Shown piece by piece: positions 1 through 9,041 of a stretch of DNA of 64,000 nt. This DNA comes from Corynebacterium halotolerans YIM 70093 = DSM 44683. GTDB lineage: Bacteria > Actinomycetota > Actinomycetes > Mycobacteriales > Mycobacteriaceae. A program made the translations under genes and the position numbers. Position 1 is the stretch's first letter. Each line of letters begins with the position of its first letter. The stretch spans positions 2,398,075 through 2,462,074 of the forward strand of contig NC_020302.1 of the NCBI RefSeq assembly GCF_000341345.1, written 5' to 3'. The notes under the pieces are model-generated. The model saw only the letters and a program-made list of their open reading frames with translations. It was not told where the DNA came from and searched no databases.

Positions 1-480
1 GGCGGCCGCGGGCACCACCAGCTGCTGGCCGTCGGTCAGCCGCTGGGCCTGGTTGAGGGCGAGCAGCTCGGCGCCGGGCAGCGGCTCGGCCTCGGCGAGG
101 GCGTCGGCGACCCGCGCGCCGGGCGCCAGCGTGAGCAACCCCGGGCGGGTGACCTCCCCGACGACGGAGACCACCAGCTCCCCCTCCCCTTCCCCGGCGG
201 CGGTGGCCTCCGGCAACCCGGGCACACCGGTCAGCCCGACGCCGGCGGGCTCCCCGGGCGCGAGGGTGCCGATGGTCCCGGTTCCGGTTCCGGACTCAGC
301 CCCGGTCTCAGGTGTCGGGCGCAGGGCCAACCAGCCGAGCACGAGAATGAGCACCACGGCGGCGGCGAAGACCGCGTGGCGGGGTGCGACGGACCAGCGG
401 GGGGCGGGATAGGCGACGTCGAGGAGGTCCTCCTCCCCGGTGGGGCGGGTCAGTTCCTTCAGACGGCTCACAGCGCTCAT
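1..480 (-). CDS. comEA: ComEA-like competence/DNA-binding protein, N-terminal part (cut by window edge)
   Basis: The reading frame runs off the left edge. The visible 160 residues start MSAVSRLKEL, with a cytoplasmic head of about 30 residues, one membrane segment near residues 32-52 (AVFAAAVVLILVLGWLAL), a low-complexity Gly/Thr/Pro linker, and then a SLBB-like domain containing VVSVVGEVTRPGLLTLAPGARVADAL. This is the usual ComEA layout; the helix-hairpin-helix DNA-binding domain would lie beyond the edge. The neighbour degV matches the comEA-degV order of mycobacteria. ComEA binds incoming DNA at the outer face of the membrane; whether it supports uptake here cannot be told from sequence. 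Confidence 0.8.
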   Translation of the reverse strand, partial: MSAVSRLKELTRPTGEEDLLDVAYPAPRWSVAPRHAVFAAAVVLILVLGWLALRPTPETGAESGTGTGTIGTLAPGEPAGVGLTGVPGLPEATAAGEGEGELVVSVVGEVTRPGLLTLAPGARVADALAEAEPLPGAELLALNQAQRLTDGQQLVVPAAA

Positions 481-570
481 GGCGCTCACGCTAGGGCGCG
501 GGCCCCCACCGGGCGAGCGTCGGCGGCAAAACCTGTGGACGGATTCGGTGAAACATCACCGAGCTGTGGA

Positions 571-1371
571 CTACTCCACCGGGGCGGTGGCGAACACGGC
601 GGAGACCCCGACCGCGCCGGGGCCGACGTGCACGGCCAGGGTGTTCTCCATCTCCAGGCACATGAAGCTGGAGTCGTCCGGCAGGGCGTCCTCGAGCAGT
701 TCCTGCAGTTCCCCGGCGGCCTCCCGGGCGTCGTTGTGCTGGATGGCCAGGAACACGGGCTCGTCGTCGGCGCGCTCGCCCACGAGCTCGACCAGCCGGG
801 CGAAGGCCTTGGTCTGGGTGCGGGTCTTGCCGGCCAACTCCAGCTTGCCGTCGCGGATCTCCATGATCGGCTTCGTGGCCAGCAGGGCCGCCGAGAGCAG
901 CGTGGTGGCGGCGGACATGCGCCCGGACTTGCGGATCTCCTCGATGCGGTGGAGGTAGACCCAGGTCGCCGAGCGTTCCAGGATGTCAACGGCCATGTCG
1001 TGGCAGGCCGTGAGGTCCGCGCCCTCGAGCGCGAGCGTGGCGGCCGCCATCGCCGCCGCGCCCACGGCCATGCCGACGGAGCCGGTGTCGACGACCCGGA
1101 CGGTGTCGGGGAAGACGGCCGCGGCCTGGACCGCCGAGGACCACGTCGAGGACAGTTCCTTGGACAGGTGCAGGGCGAGCACGCCGTCGTCGCCGCCGCG
1201 CTCCAGCTGGCGGGCGTAGGCGGCCGTCAGCTCCAGCGACGACAGGCCGGCGGTGGAGGCCTCCTCGTCGCCGCCACCCATGACGTGCAGGTCGACGACG
1301 GTGATGCCGAGTTCCTCGACGACCGCGTCGGGCAGGCCGGAGGATGAGTCGGTGACGATGCGGACCGGCAT
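571..1371 (-). CDS. DegV family (fatty-acid-binding) protein
   Basis: A 266-residue protein of normal DegV length. It opens MPVRIVTDSSSGLP, the DegV signature in which the Ser run contacts the lipid carboxylate, and has a second conserved segment HRIEEIRKSGRMS near the middle. DegV/FakB proteins bind single fatty acids; in Firmicutes FakB hands them to the kinase FakA, but no FakA partner is visible here, so the role in this organism is inference. The ATG directly abuts the TAA stop of the phosphatase gene upstream, so the two are co-translated in one operon. Confidence 0.9.
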   Translation of the reverse strand: MPVRIVTDSSSGLPDAVVEELGITVVDLHVMGGGDEEASTAGLSSLELTAAYARQLERGGDDGVLALHLSKELSSTWSSAVQAAAVFPDTVRVVDTGSVGMAVGAAAMAAATLALEGADLTACHDMAVDILERSATWVYLHRIEEIRKSGRMSAATTLLSAALLATKPIMEIRDGKLELAGKTRTQTKAFARLVELVGERADDEPVFLAIQHNDAREAAGELQELLEDALPDDSSFMCLEMENTLAVHVGPGAVGVSAVFATAPVE

Positions 1372-2055
1372 TTATCCCATGTTCCATCCGTCGAGGTACC
1401 ACTGGGGATCGCCGACGGTGCCCGGGGTGAACTCCACGGAGGGGCGCACCTCGTCACCCGCCTCGGCGCTGCCCGGGAAGAAGCGCGGGCGCGCCGTCAG
1501 CTGAGACCAGCAGGTGTTGCGCAGGCCCGAGAGAATCGGGTACATCCCCGCCTCGAAACCCAGCAGGTTCGAGGTCAGGGCGGAGATCGTGCCGCCGTGG
1601 GCGACGAACAGGACGCTGCCACCCTCCCAGCCGTCGTAGTCGGCCATCAGCTCGTCGACGACCGGGCGGGCGCGCTTCGCGACGTCGAGACGGGACTCGC
1701 CGCCCGGTGGGGCCCAGCTGGCGTCGTGGCGCCAGACCGCGCGGGCACCGGGCGATTCGGCGTCGACGTCCATGTGCGTCTTCGACTGCCACTGCCCGAG
1801 GTGGGTCTCCCGCAGGCGGGGATCCGTGCCGACCTCCACGCCGAGGATCCCGGCGATGATCTCGGCGGTGTCCTGCGCGCGGGACAGGTCGGAGGCGATG
1901 ATGCGCTGGATATCGGCATTGCGGAGCTTCTCGCCCGCGGTCCACGCCTGGTCCCGGCCCACCTCGGACAGCTGCGTGTCCAGCTGACCCTGCATACGAC
2001 GCGTGGCGTTGTAGTGGGTCTGTCCATGGCGGATCAGGATCAGGCGACGGCTCAT
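1372..2055 (-). CDS. gpgP: Histidine phosphatase, probable glucosyl-3-phosphoglycerate phosphatase
   Basis: A 227-residue phosphoglycerate-mutase-like enzyme. The phosphohistidine motif LIRHGQT is at residues 7-13 and the second catalytic His is in VAHGGT near residue 150. The order degV-gpgP-rsfS-nadD is the same as around Mycobacterium tuberculosis Rv2419c, the phosphatase that dephosphorylates glucosyl-3-phosphoglycerate on the way to polymethylated glucose lipopolysaccharides and related glycolipids; function is assigned by that synteny plus the fold. Other acid-phosphatase substrates are possible. It begins four bases after the rsfS stop. Confidence 0.75.
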   Translation of the reverse strand: MSRRLILIRHGQTHYNATRRMQGQLDTQLSEVGRDQAWTAGEKLRNADIQRIIASDLSRAQDTAEIIAGILGVEVGTDPRLRETHLGQWQSKTHMDVDAESPGARAVWRHDASWAPPGGESRLDVAKRARPVVDELMADYDGWEGGSVLFVAHGGTISALTSNLLGFEAGMYPILSGLRNTCWSQLTARPRFFPGSAEAGDEVRPSVEFTPGTVGDPQWYLDGWNMG

Positions 2056-2059
2056 CGGT

Positions 2060-2533
2060 CTAGTACTCCTCGTCGTCGTCGCCGGGCGCCTCGTCCGCGA
2101 GCGGGATCTCGTCGATGGAGCGGACGCTGCGGACGTCGACGTCGTCGGACCAGCTGCCGGGGCGCTCGGGGACCTCGACGCCCTCGATCTCGATCAGCGG
2201 GCAGTCGCGGTAGAGGCGGTCGAGGCCGTAGAATTCGCGCTCGGCCTCGCGCTGGACGTGGACGACGAAGATGCCGTAGTCGAGCAGCACCCAGCGGTTC
2301 TCGCGGTTGCCCTCGCGGCGCAGCGGCTCGGCGCCGGCCTCGGTCAGCCGGTCCTCGACCTCCTCGACGATGGCGCGGACCTGGCGCTCGTTGTCGGCGG
2401 AGGCCACCACGAAGATGTCGCTGATGGCCATGACGTCGGAGACGTCGATGACCGCGATGTTGCTCGCCTGCTTCTCGTCGGCGGCCAGGGCGGCGATGCC
2501 GGCCAGGCGGCGGGACTCGTCAGAAACTGTCAC
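2060..2533 (-). CDS. rsfS: Ribosomal silencing factor RsfS
   Basis: A 157-residue RsfS/YbeB/Iojap protein. It binds ribosomal protein L14 on the 50S subunit and blocks subunit joining in slow growth. Family segments visible are VIDVSDVMAISDIFVVASADNERQVRAI and WVLLDYGIFVVHV. The C-terminal 35 residues are an acidic tail (ending DEAPGDDDEEY) beyond the usual core. The GTG start is preceded by a good ribosome site, AAGGA. It lies between nadD and gpgP in the classic operon. Confidence 0.93.
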   Translation of the reverse strand: MTVSDESRRLAGIAALAADEKQASNIAVIDVSDVMAISDIFVVASADNERQVRAIVEEVEDRLTEAGAEPLRREGNRENRWVLLDYGIFVVHVQREAEREFYGLDRLYRDCPLIEIEGVEVPERPGSWSDDVDVRSVRSIDEIPLADEAPGDDDEEY

Positions 2534-2614
2534 TCAGTCTTCCTTCTGTTAGTGCGTGTTGCGGTCCAGTTTTCCATGAACCGGCCGAAATATCCTAGTC
2601 GGAGGCGCCCGGAG

Positions 2615-3217
2615 CTAGTCCGAACCGTACAACCGATTCTTGGCGATGTACTGCACCACCCCGTCCGGTACGAGATACCACACGGGCCGGCCCTCCGCGG
2701 AGCGCTCCCGGCAGTCCGTCGACGAGATCGCCATCGCCGGCACGTCGATCAGCGAGACGCGCTCGCGGTGGACCTCCGGCAGGATCTCGTCGCTGAGCGC
2801 GTAACCCGGGCGGGTCACCCCGACGAAGTGGGCCAGCTCGAACATGTCCTCCCAGTCGCGCCAGGAGATGATCGAGCCCATCGCGTCGGCGCCGGTGATG
2901 AAGAAGAACTCCGCGTCCGGGTACTGCGCCCGCAGATCCGTCAGGGTGTCGACGGTGTAGGTGTCGCCCCCGCGGTCGATGTCGACGCGGCTGACGGAGA
3001 AGCGCGGGTTGGACGCCGTCGCGATCACCGTCATCAGGTAGCGGTGCTCGGCGGCCGTGACCTGCCGGCCGGCCTTCTGCCAGGGCTGGCCCGTCGGCAC
3101 GAACAGGACGGTGTCCAGCTCGAAGCAGTGGGCGACCTCGCTGGCGGCCACCAGGTGGCCGTTGTGGATCGGATCGAAGGTCCCACCCATGATGCCGATG
3201 CGCTTGAGCGTGCTCAT
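2615..3217 (-). CDS. nadD: Nicotinate-nucleotide adenylyltransferase
   Basis: A 200-residue NadD, joining nicotinate mononucleotide and ATP to deamido-NAD. The nucleotidyltransferase motif [15 protein letters not shown] is at residues 8-22, and ISSTDCRER near the C-terminus is the second signature (ISSTxxR). The chosen ATG overlaps the TGA of the upstream cutinase gene (ATGA). There is no Shine-Dalgarno sequence, but a TATACT box lies 8 nt upstream, so the gene can be both coupled to the upstream gene and transcribed as a leaderless message. A longer frame upstream is ruled out by this start and by family alignment. Confidence 0.95.
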   Translation of the reverse strand: MSTLKRIGIMGGTFDPIHNGHLVAASEVAHCFELDTVLFVPTGQPWQKAGRQVTAAEHRYLMTVIATASNPRFSVSRVDIDRGGDTYTVDTLTDLRAQYPDAEFFFITGADAMGSIISWRDWEDMFELAHFVGVTRPGYALSDEILPEVHRERVSLIDVPAMAISSTDCRERSAEGRPVWYLVPDGVVQYIAKNRLYGSD

Positions 3218-4224
3218 GGGTGGGAAGTATAGCCGGTGACCCAGGCGGCGAACTGGTCCGCGACGGCCGCGTCCCACGGGGAGGCCGGTTCGACCAGGAA
3301 GTACCGGGTGTGCGGCCCCCCGTGGGAGGTCAGGGCGGTGCCCAGCGAATCGAGGTCCACGTCGCAGGTGAAGTCGCCGGGCAGGCAGTAGTTGAGCCGG
3401 TTGGGCACCTCGGCCCCCGGCCGCAGCCCGGGCGGCACCGCGCGCAGCGCCCCGCCGCGCACCGGGCCGGTGACCGTCCCCGGGTCACCGGGGGCCAGCA
3501 GTGGGTTGCCCAGGTAGACCGCGCCGGCGAGCCGGCCGGCGTCGTGCAGCCACTGCTCCTGCAGCGTGAGCACGATCGCGCCCTGGGAGTAACCGAGCAG
3601 CAGGTAACCGGGTTCGCAGCCGCTCGCCGCCTCGAAGTCCGCGAGCACGCCACCGACCCCGGCGGCCGCCCCCTCCACGCTGGCGCGGAAGGCGTGCAGC
3701 GCCTGGCCCGCGATCACGTGGGCGGGGGTCTCCTCCAGCACCCCGCCCAGGCGCCGGGCGGTCTCCACGGGATTGAGTTCCTCGCCCTGCTCGGCGAGCG
3801 CGGGCAGCGGCAGGGCGGCCGGGTAGACGTCGGCGTTCAGGGCGAGGACCGGCACCTCGGCCAGGAGGGATTCACCGGTGTGCTCGAGGTGGCGCTGCTC
3901 GGCGAACTGGAGGAAGGCGCGCAGGTTGGGCCCCTCGAAGCCGTTCGACACCCACGGGGCCTGTTCGCTGTAGCGGGTCGGCTCCAGCCCGGAATTCTGT
4001 TCGCTGCCGCGGGCGGCCAGGACCACGACCTCCGGGCACCGTTCCCCCGCCGGGGTGGCGAACGCGTCGACGACCGTGTCGAGGGCGTCCACGGCAGGGT
4101 CGGCGCCGACGGCGGCACCGGCCGAGGCGTCAGCGGGGGATGCTCCGGCGGACGGGGCGCCGGCCAGGGTCAGCAGGGCCGCACCGACCACCGCCGCGAG
4201 GGACGGAGACACTCGTCGGACCAT
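3214..4224 (-). CDS. Secreted cutinase-family serine esterase
   Basis: A 336-residue exported alpha/beta-hydrolase. A Sec signal peptide is visible (MVRR, then a hydrophobic core [21 protein letters not shown]). The cutinase start motif [17 protein letters not shown] follows near residue 60, the nucleophile elbow GYSQG has Ser213, and the segment [11 protein letters not shown] with a later GPHTRYF supplies the likely Asp and His. Mycobacterial homologues (Culps) cleave fatty-acid, phospholipid or mycolate esters; the substrate here is not known. It shares the arrangement of its paralogue just upstream and ends by overlapping the nadD start codon. Confidence 0.85.
   Translation of the reverse strand: MVRRVSPSLAAVVGAALLTLAGAPSAGASPADASAGAAVGADPAVDALDTVVDAFATPAGERCPEVVVLAARGSEQNSGLEPTRYSEQAPWVSNGFEGPNLRAFLQFAEQRHLEHTGESLLAEVPVLALNADVYPAALPLPALAEQGEELNPVETARRLGGVLEETPAHVIAGQALHAFRASVEGAAAGVGGVLADFEAASGCEPGYLLLGYSQGAIVLTLQEQWLHDAGRLAGAVYLGNPLLAPGDPGTVTGPVRGGALRAVPPGLRPGAEVPNRLNYCLPGDFTCDVDLDSLGTALTSHGGPHTRYFLVEPASPWDAAVADQFAAWVTGYTSHP
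3226..3231 (-). promoter_or_regulatory. Candidate -10 box of a leaderless nadD promoter
   Basis: TATACT on the minus strand ends 8 nt before the nadD ATG, which places the start codon at or next to the transcription start. It lies inside the 3' end of the cutinase gene. Confidence 0.5.
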
Positions 4225-4311
4225 GGGACACTCCCGATAGTGGCGCCGGTAACAGTTTCTGAGGAACAGAATAACTCACCGGGGCCGTCTCCCGTGGCCG
4301 GACGGGTGGGG

Positions 4312-5310
4312 TCAGTCGCGGACCAGGTCGACCCAGGAACCGAAGGCGTCCATGACCCGCTTGTCCCACGGGCTGTCCCACCGCAGGTAGCCGTCGCTGC
4401 CGCTGTGCCCGTCACGATCGCCGGCCTCCCCGGACCGAGCGGGGTGCCGGCGGGCTGCGGAGTTATCGCAGGCGTCGTCGTCGGGCAGGCAGTAGCTGAT
4501 GCGGTTCTCGGTGGTCACGTCCCCGGAATCGCCCTGCGCCAGATGGCTCAGCAGGCTGCCGGCGGGCCCGGGGACGTCGACGGTACCCCGGCCGGTGGCG
4601 GTGACCAGTGGGGAACCGAGATACAGGGCCCCGGCGAGCTGTCCCCGCTCGGCCAGGGGCTGCTCCTGCTGCGCCAGGTTTGTCGCGCCCCGGGCGTGGC
4701 CGATGAGGATGTACTGCGGACGGCAGCCGGTGGCTTCCTCATACTCCGCGATGGCCGACCCCGCCCCGGAGGGCCCGGTGGGCGTGCCGGCCAGGAGGGC
4801 GTCGGCGGCGGTGGCCACGCCCTGGAGCAACGGGTGCGCGAGCCGGTTGGCCAGCAGAATCGTCTGGAGCAGGCCCTCCGGGGTGCCGGTGGTCTCCGCC
4901 GGTTCCGCGGCCGGGGGCACCGTCGGATTGTGCCGCGGCTCAAGCCCCAGGACGTGGACGTCGTCCATCAGGGTGGCGCCGTCGTGGGTCCCGCGGTAAC
5001 GGGTCTCCGATTTCTGCAGGAAGGCGCGGATGACGGGCCCCTCGTGGCCATTGGACGCCCAGGGGGCCCCGGGGCTGTAGCGGGTCGGCGCGGCATCCGG
5101 ATCCGGCTCACCTTCCCCCGCGGCCACCACCGTCACCGCCGGACACCGCTGTCCGGTGCCCGGCACGTCACGCAGCTCAATCGCCGGCGCAGCGGCCGCG
5201 GTCGCCGGGGCGACGACCAGACCGGTGACGGCGAGCAGGGTGATGACGAGCAGCCGGATCAGTCGGCCGGGCTGGCTGAGCTGATCAGACGGGCCGGGAC
5301 GACGCGGCAT
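4312..5310 (-). CDS. Secreted cutinase-like protein lacking the catalytic serine
   Basis: A 332-residue paralogue of the neighbouring cutinase. The ATG chosen has GGGGAG just upstream; a longer frame to the right lacks this. The N-terminus has basic residues and a hydrophobic segment LIRLLVITLLAVTGLVVAPATAAAA, a signal peptide. The cutinase motif CPAVTVVAAGEGE is present, but the nucleophile elbow reads GHARG, with Ala206 (codon GCC) where the paralogue has Ser in GYSQG. The surrounding frame is intact, so this looks like a pseudoenzyme (binding or regulatory) rather than decay. Conserved CLPDDDACD remains; the C-terminal His region is changed. Confidence 0.75.
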   Translation of the reverse strand: MPRRPGPSDQLSQPGRLIRLLVITLLAVTGLVVAPATAAAAPAIELRDVPGTGQRCPAVTVVAAGEGEPDPDAAPTRYSPGAPWASNGHEGPVIRAFLQKSETRYRGTHDGATLMDDVHVLGLEPRHNPTVPPAAEPAETTGTPEGLLQTILLANRLAHPLLQGVATAADALLAGTPTGPSGAGSAIAEYEEATGCRPQYILIGHARGATNLAQQEQPLAERGQLAGALYLGSPLVTATGRGTVDVPGPAGSLLSHLAQGDSGDVTTENRISYCLPDDDACDNSAARRHPARSGEAGDRDGHSGSDGYLRWDSPWDKRVMDAFGSWVDLVRD

Positions 5311-5420
5311 GGAACTCCCCCTGTGTGCAGTGCTTGACACTCTGAACTTTAAAGGGGAAACGGCGTCGGCGCACTTCACCCCACCCGATCGGTGAGCTCT
5401 GGCGGGTCAGATGCGAACGG

Positions 5421-6710
5421 TCAGGGGCGGATCTGACCGGTGCCCTGCAGGATCCACTTGGTGGAGGTCAGCTCCGGCAGCGCCATGGGGCCACGGGCGT
5501 GCAGCTTCTGGGTGGAGATGCCGATCTCGGCGCCCATGCCGTAGACCTCGCCGTCGGTGAAGGCGGTGGAGGCGTTGATCATCACGGCGGCGGCGTCGAC
5601 CTCGTCGGCGAACTTCTGCGCGGTGACGATGTTGCCCGTGGCGATGCCCTCGGTGTGGCCGGTGGACCACTCGGCGATGTGCGCGATCGCCCCCGCGACG
5701 CCGTCGACGACCTTGACCGCGATATCGAAGGAAAGGTACTCCTCCGCCCAGTCGGTCTCCTCGGCCTGGACGACGTCCTTGGCCCCGAATGCCTCGAGCT
5801 CGTCCACCTCACCGTGGACGGTCACACCGGCGTCCTGGACGGCCTCGACGATCTTCAGCTTGTCGGCGTCCGCGAGGGCTGCGTCGATGAGGATGGTCTC
5901 GGTGGCGTTGCACACCGAGCAGCGGCGGGTCTTGCCGTTCAGCGCCATCTCGATGGCCTGGTCCAGCTCGGCGTCGACGTCGATGTAGAAGTGGCAGTTG
6001 CCGGTGCCGGTCTCGATGGCCGGGACGGTCGCGCCGGTGACCACGGCCTCGATGAGGCGGGCACCACCGCGCGGGATGACCACGTCGACCAGGCCGCGGG
6101 CGGTGATCAGGTCCTGGACGGAGTCGTGGGTCTCGCACGGCAGCAGCTGCACGGTCTCCCGCGGCAGACCGAAGCGCTCGACGACGTCCTGCAGCAGTTC
6201 GACGAGCTTCGCGTTCGAGTTCCTCGCGGTCTTCGAGCCGCGCAGCAGCGGCACGTTGCCGGACTTCAGGGCCAGTCCGAAGGCGTCGACGGTGACGTTC
6301 GGGCGGGCCTCGTAGACCATGCCCATGACGCCCAGCGGAACCCGGACCTTGCGCATCTGGATGCCGTTGTTCATGACCCGGCCGGTGAGCACCTCGCCCA
6401 CCGGGTCGTTCAGGCCGGCGACCTGGCGCAGGCCGTCGGCGATGCCCTCGATGCGGGGGCCGTCGAGGCTCAGGCGGTCGATGAGGGATTCGGCCATGCC
6501 GTTGGCGCGGCCGGTGTCGATGTCCCGCTGGTTCGCGGACAGGATCTGATCGGTGGCGTCGACGAGGGCCTCGGCCGCGGCGAGGAGGATCTCGTTCTTG
6601 CGCGGGGTCGGCAGCTGCGCCAGGACGGGGGCGACGGCCTTGGCGGCCTTGGCCTTGGCCAGGACTTCGTCGCGCTCGGCGGTGCGGTCTGCGGTGTTCT
6701 GGTCAGTCAT
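5421..6710 (-). CDS. proA: Gamma-glutamyl phosphate reductase
   Basis: A 429-residue cytoplasmic ProA that reduces glutamyl-5-phosphate to the semialdehyde with NADPH, the second step of proline synthesis. The aldehyde-dehydrogenase-like catalytic Cys lies in [11 protein letters not shown], and the family segment [24 protein letters not shown] is present. Length is normal. No ribosome site precedes the ATG, but a TACACT box stands 8 nt upstream, so the message is probably leaderless. proB lies 2.3 kb upstream, separated by two dehydrogenase genes. Confidence 0.96.
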   Translation of the reverse strand: MTDQNTADRTAERDEVLAKAKAAKAVAPVLAQLPTPRKNEILLAAAEALVDATDQILSANQRDIDTGRANGMAESLIDRLSLDGPRIEGIADGLRQVAGLNDPVGEVLTGRVMNNGIQMRKVRVPLGVMGMVYEARPNVTVDAFGLALKSGNVPLLRGSKTARNSNAKLVELLQDVVERFGLPRETVQLLPCETHDSVQDLITARGLVDVVIPRGGARLIEAVVTGATVPAIETGTGNCHFYIDVDAELDQAIEMALNGKTRRCSVCNATETILIDAALADADKLKIVEAVQDAGVTVHGEVDELEAFGAKDVVQAEETDWAEEYLSFDIAVKVVDGVAGAIAHIAEWSTGHTEGIATGNIVTAQKFADEVDAAAVMINASTAFTDGEVYGMGAEIGISTQKLHARGPMALPELTSTKWILQGTGQIRP

Positions 6711-6718
6711 GCTTATCC

Positions 6719-6724
6719 AGTGTA
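6719..6724 (-). promoter_or_regulatory. Candidate -10 box of leaderless proA promoter
   Basis: TACACT on the minus strand, 8 nt before the proA ATG, with no Shine-Dalgarno sequence between. Confidence 0.45.
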
Positions 6725-6791
6725 GCGGCTGTGGCCCCTATCCTGCAGGAACACAGGTGAGCGCACCGTCACCCTCCCCCGGTCACCGCCC

Positions 6792-7712
6792 CTAGTACCC
6801 CGCCTCGAGGTCGACCTCGTTGGGCATGCGCTCGCCGGCGGCGAAGGCGGCGGCGTTGACCACCGTCAGCCGCCCGGCGCGCTCCCGGATCGCCCCGGAG
6901 GTGTTGGCCACGTGCGGGGTGATCACGCAGTTCTCCAGCTCCCACAGCGGGTGCCCGTCCGGCAGGGGCTCGGGATCGGTGACGTCGAGCGCCGCGCCGG
7001 CGATGGTGCCGTCGGCCAACGCGCGGACGAGGTCGTCGGTGTCGATGAGCTGGCCCCGGCCGACATTGACCACCACGGCGGTGTCCTTCATCTTCGCGAA
7101 CACGTCGGCGTTGACCATCCGACGTGTCTCGTCGGTCAACGGCATGAGCAGCACGAAGTAGTCCGCCTCGCCCCAGACGTGCCCGGCCTCGGACAACCGG
7201 TGGGTCTCGTCCGCGCCGGCGACCTGCCGACCCGAGCGATTCACGGCGATCGTGCGCACGTTGAAGCCGCGCAGCATCTCGATGAGCCTCACGCCGATGC
7301 CGCCGGCGCCGATGATGGCCACGGTCTTGTTCTGGAACAGCCAGTCCTTGCCCTCGTCCATCTTCCCGCGCACGGAGAAGGACCCGGCCAGGGTCGCGGT
7401 CTTGTGCATGTGCAGCTGCGCGAGCAGCAGGGCGATGGTGGACTCGGCGACGGTGTCGTCGTAGAGGCCGGAGGCGTTGGCCCAGCGCACCTCGCCGGGC
7501 TTGAGCGAGCCGGCGTCGCGGAGGGCGTCGACGCCGGCGAAGGTGGCCTGCACGTAGCGGATGTTGTCGGGCAGCGGATCGGGGAAGGCGCCGGCGCCAC
7601 CGTTGAAGACGAGGAAGTCGGCCTGGCCGAGGTCGGTGACGTGCTCGTGGCCGGCCTCCTCGATCTCGGCGATGGACTCTGGCCACTCAGTGGGCAGGAA
7701 AGCGAATTTCAC
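6792..7712 (-). CDS. D-isomer-specific 2-hydroxyacid dehydrogenase, copy A
   Basis: A 306-residue NAD(P)-dependent dehydrogenase. The GTG start ([10 protein letters not shown]) is chosen because AAGGAG lies 8 nt upstream. The Rossmann motif GAGGIG is near residue 143, the catalytic Arg lies in VNVGRG, Glu in DPEPLP and His in ITPHVA, so the active site is complete. In C. glutamicum one such gene sits between proA and proB; here there are two, about 60% alike by eye. The substrate is unknown. Position suggests a link to proline or glutamate semialdehyde metabolism, but this is only context. Confidence 0.85.
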   Translation of the reverse strand: MKFAFLPTEWPESIAEIEEAGHEHVTDLGQADFLVFNGGAGAFPDPLPDNIRYVQATFAGVDALRDAGSLKPGEVRWANASGLYDDTVAESTIALLLAQLHMHKTATLAGSFSVRGKMDEGKDWLFQNKTVAIIGAGGIGVRLIEMLRGFNVRTIAVNRSGRQVAGADETHRLSEAGHVWGEADYFVLLMPLTDETRRMVNADVFAKMKDTAVVVNVGRGQLIDTDDLVRALADGTIAGAALDVTDPEPLPDGHPLWELENCVITPHVANTSGAIRERAGRLTVVNAAAFAAGERMPNEVDLEAGY

Positions 7713-7860
7713 GTCGGCTCCTTCACTCGTCGTCGGGACGTTCACCACGCTACCGGCGGAACACCCCGGGCGGGGCGGGATCGGGGACACCGGACCGGGA
7801 TGCGGGGGCCGCGACCGTCGTCACGCCGACTCCCGTCCCCGCCGACCCGGCAGGCGGACC

Positions 7861-7885
7861 GGTGGTACTTTTCCCACGTACCACC
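7861..7885. repeat. 25-bp dyad GGTGGTAC-N9-GTACCACC
   Basis: Perfect 8-bp inverted arms with a 9-bp spacer lie between the two dehydrogenase genes, about 150 bp upstream of copy A. There is no T-run after either arm, so it looks more like an operator than a terminator. Confidence 0.4.
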
Positions 7886-7971
7886 ATTTGCCGAACAGGG
7901 GGATGTCCCTATGTGGAGCATCGAGCGGGACACGGGCAAAGGCACCTTCCCGGCAGAGCCACGGGAAGCCG

Positions 7972-8886
7972 CTAGTACCCCGCCTCGACGTCCACCTCGG
8001 TGGGCATGCGCTCGCCGGCGGCGAAGGCGGCGGCGTTGGCGATGATCTGGGGCGCGATCAGTTGCTGGGCGATACGCCCGGTGGCGGCGATGTGCGGGGT
8101 GATGGTGCAGTTGTCCATCCCCCACAGCGGATGCCCGTCCGGCAGCGGTTCGGGGTCGGTGACGTCCATGGCGGCACCGGCGATCTGCCCGGTGCGCAGC
8201 GCCTCGACGAGGTCGTCGGTGACGACCAGCGGCCCGCGGCCGACGTTGACCACCACGGCGGAGGTCTTCATCTGCGCGAAGATGTCCCTGTCGACCATGC
8301 CGTCGGTCTCCTCGGTCAGGGGCATCAGCAGGACGAAGGCGTCGGCCTGACCCCACACGTGCCCGGCCTCCGAGATCGGGTGCGTCTCGTCCGCCCCCTC
8401 GACCTCGCGGCCGGAGCGGTTGACCGCCACGATCCGCACGCCGAAGGCCCGCAGCATCGGGATGAGCTCCTTCGCGATGCCGCCGGCGCCGATGATCGCG
8501 ACGGTCGTGTCCGCGAAGAGCCAGCCCTGACGGGCGTCGAGCTCCTCGCGCACCCGGAAGGAGCCGGCGAGGGCGGCGGCCTTGTGCTGGTGGAGCTGGG
8601 AGAGCAGCAGCGACATGGCGATCTCGGCAACGGGCCTGCCGTAGACGCCGGCGGCGTTCGCCCAGCGGACCTCGCCCGGGACCATCACCCCGGCCTCGAT
8701 GAGCCGGTCGACGCCCGAGAAGGTGTACTGGATCCATTTGATGTTCCGCGGCAGGGGCCGCGGCAGCGGTCCACCGGTGTAGACGAGGAATTCGGCCCGG
8801 TTCAGATCGGTGACGTGTTCGTGGCCGGCGGCCACCAGCTCCTCGACCGTCCCCCGCCAGACTCCCGGCCCCATCGCGAACTTCAC
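7972..8886 (-). CDS. D-isomer-specific 2-hydroxyacid dehydrogenase, copy B
   Basis: A 304-residue paralogue of the gene downstream. It starts at GTG (VKFAMGPGVW) with AAAGGAG upstream. It keeps GAGGIA in the nucleotide-binding loop, the Arg in VNVGRG, Glu in DPEPLP and His in ITPHIA, and ends with the same ERMPTEVDVEAGY tail as copy A. Differences cluster in the N-terminal substrate-binding lobe, so the two copies may use different 2-hydroxy acids. A gap of 259 bp separates it from copy A, enough for a separate promoter. Confidence 0.85.
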   Translation of the reverse strand: MKFAMGPGVWRGTVEELVAAGHEHVTDLNRAEFLVYTGGPLPRPLPRNIKWIQYTFSGVDRLIEAGVMVPGEVRWANAAGVYGRPVAEIAMSLLLSQLHQHKAAALAGSFRVREELDARQGWLFADTTVAIIGAGGIAKELIPMLRAFGVRIVAVNRSGREVEGADETHPISEAGHVWGQADAFVLLMPLTEETDGMVDRDIFAQMKTSAVVVNVGRGPLVVTDDLVEALRTGQIAGAAMDVTDPEPLPDGHPLWGMDNCTITPHIAATGRIAQQLIAPQIIANAAAFAAGERMPTEVDVEAGY

Positions 8887-9041
8887 CTGTTCTCCTTTGC
8901 GTTCCGTTCGGCCGCCGGCCCGCCTTCGTCCGGTGCCGGCGCGGACCCCCAGCCTATCGGGGCCGGCGCCGGCCGGGCCCCGGGGTGAGGCCGGGCGCCG
9001 CGCACGCCCGCGCCGCCCGGCCGAACACCGGGTTACTTTCC

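Noticed and set aside
3220..5337. A 705-codon plus-strand frame across both cutinase genes
   Set aside because: It mirrors two genes with signal peptides and cutinase motifs, spans their intergenic gap and shows no family features.
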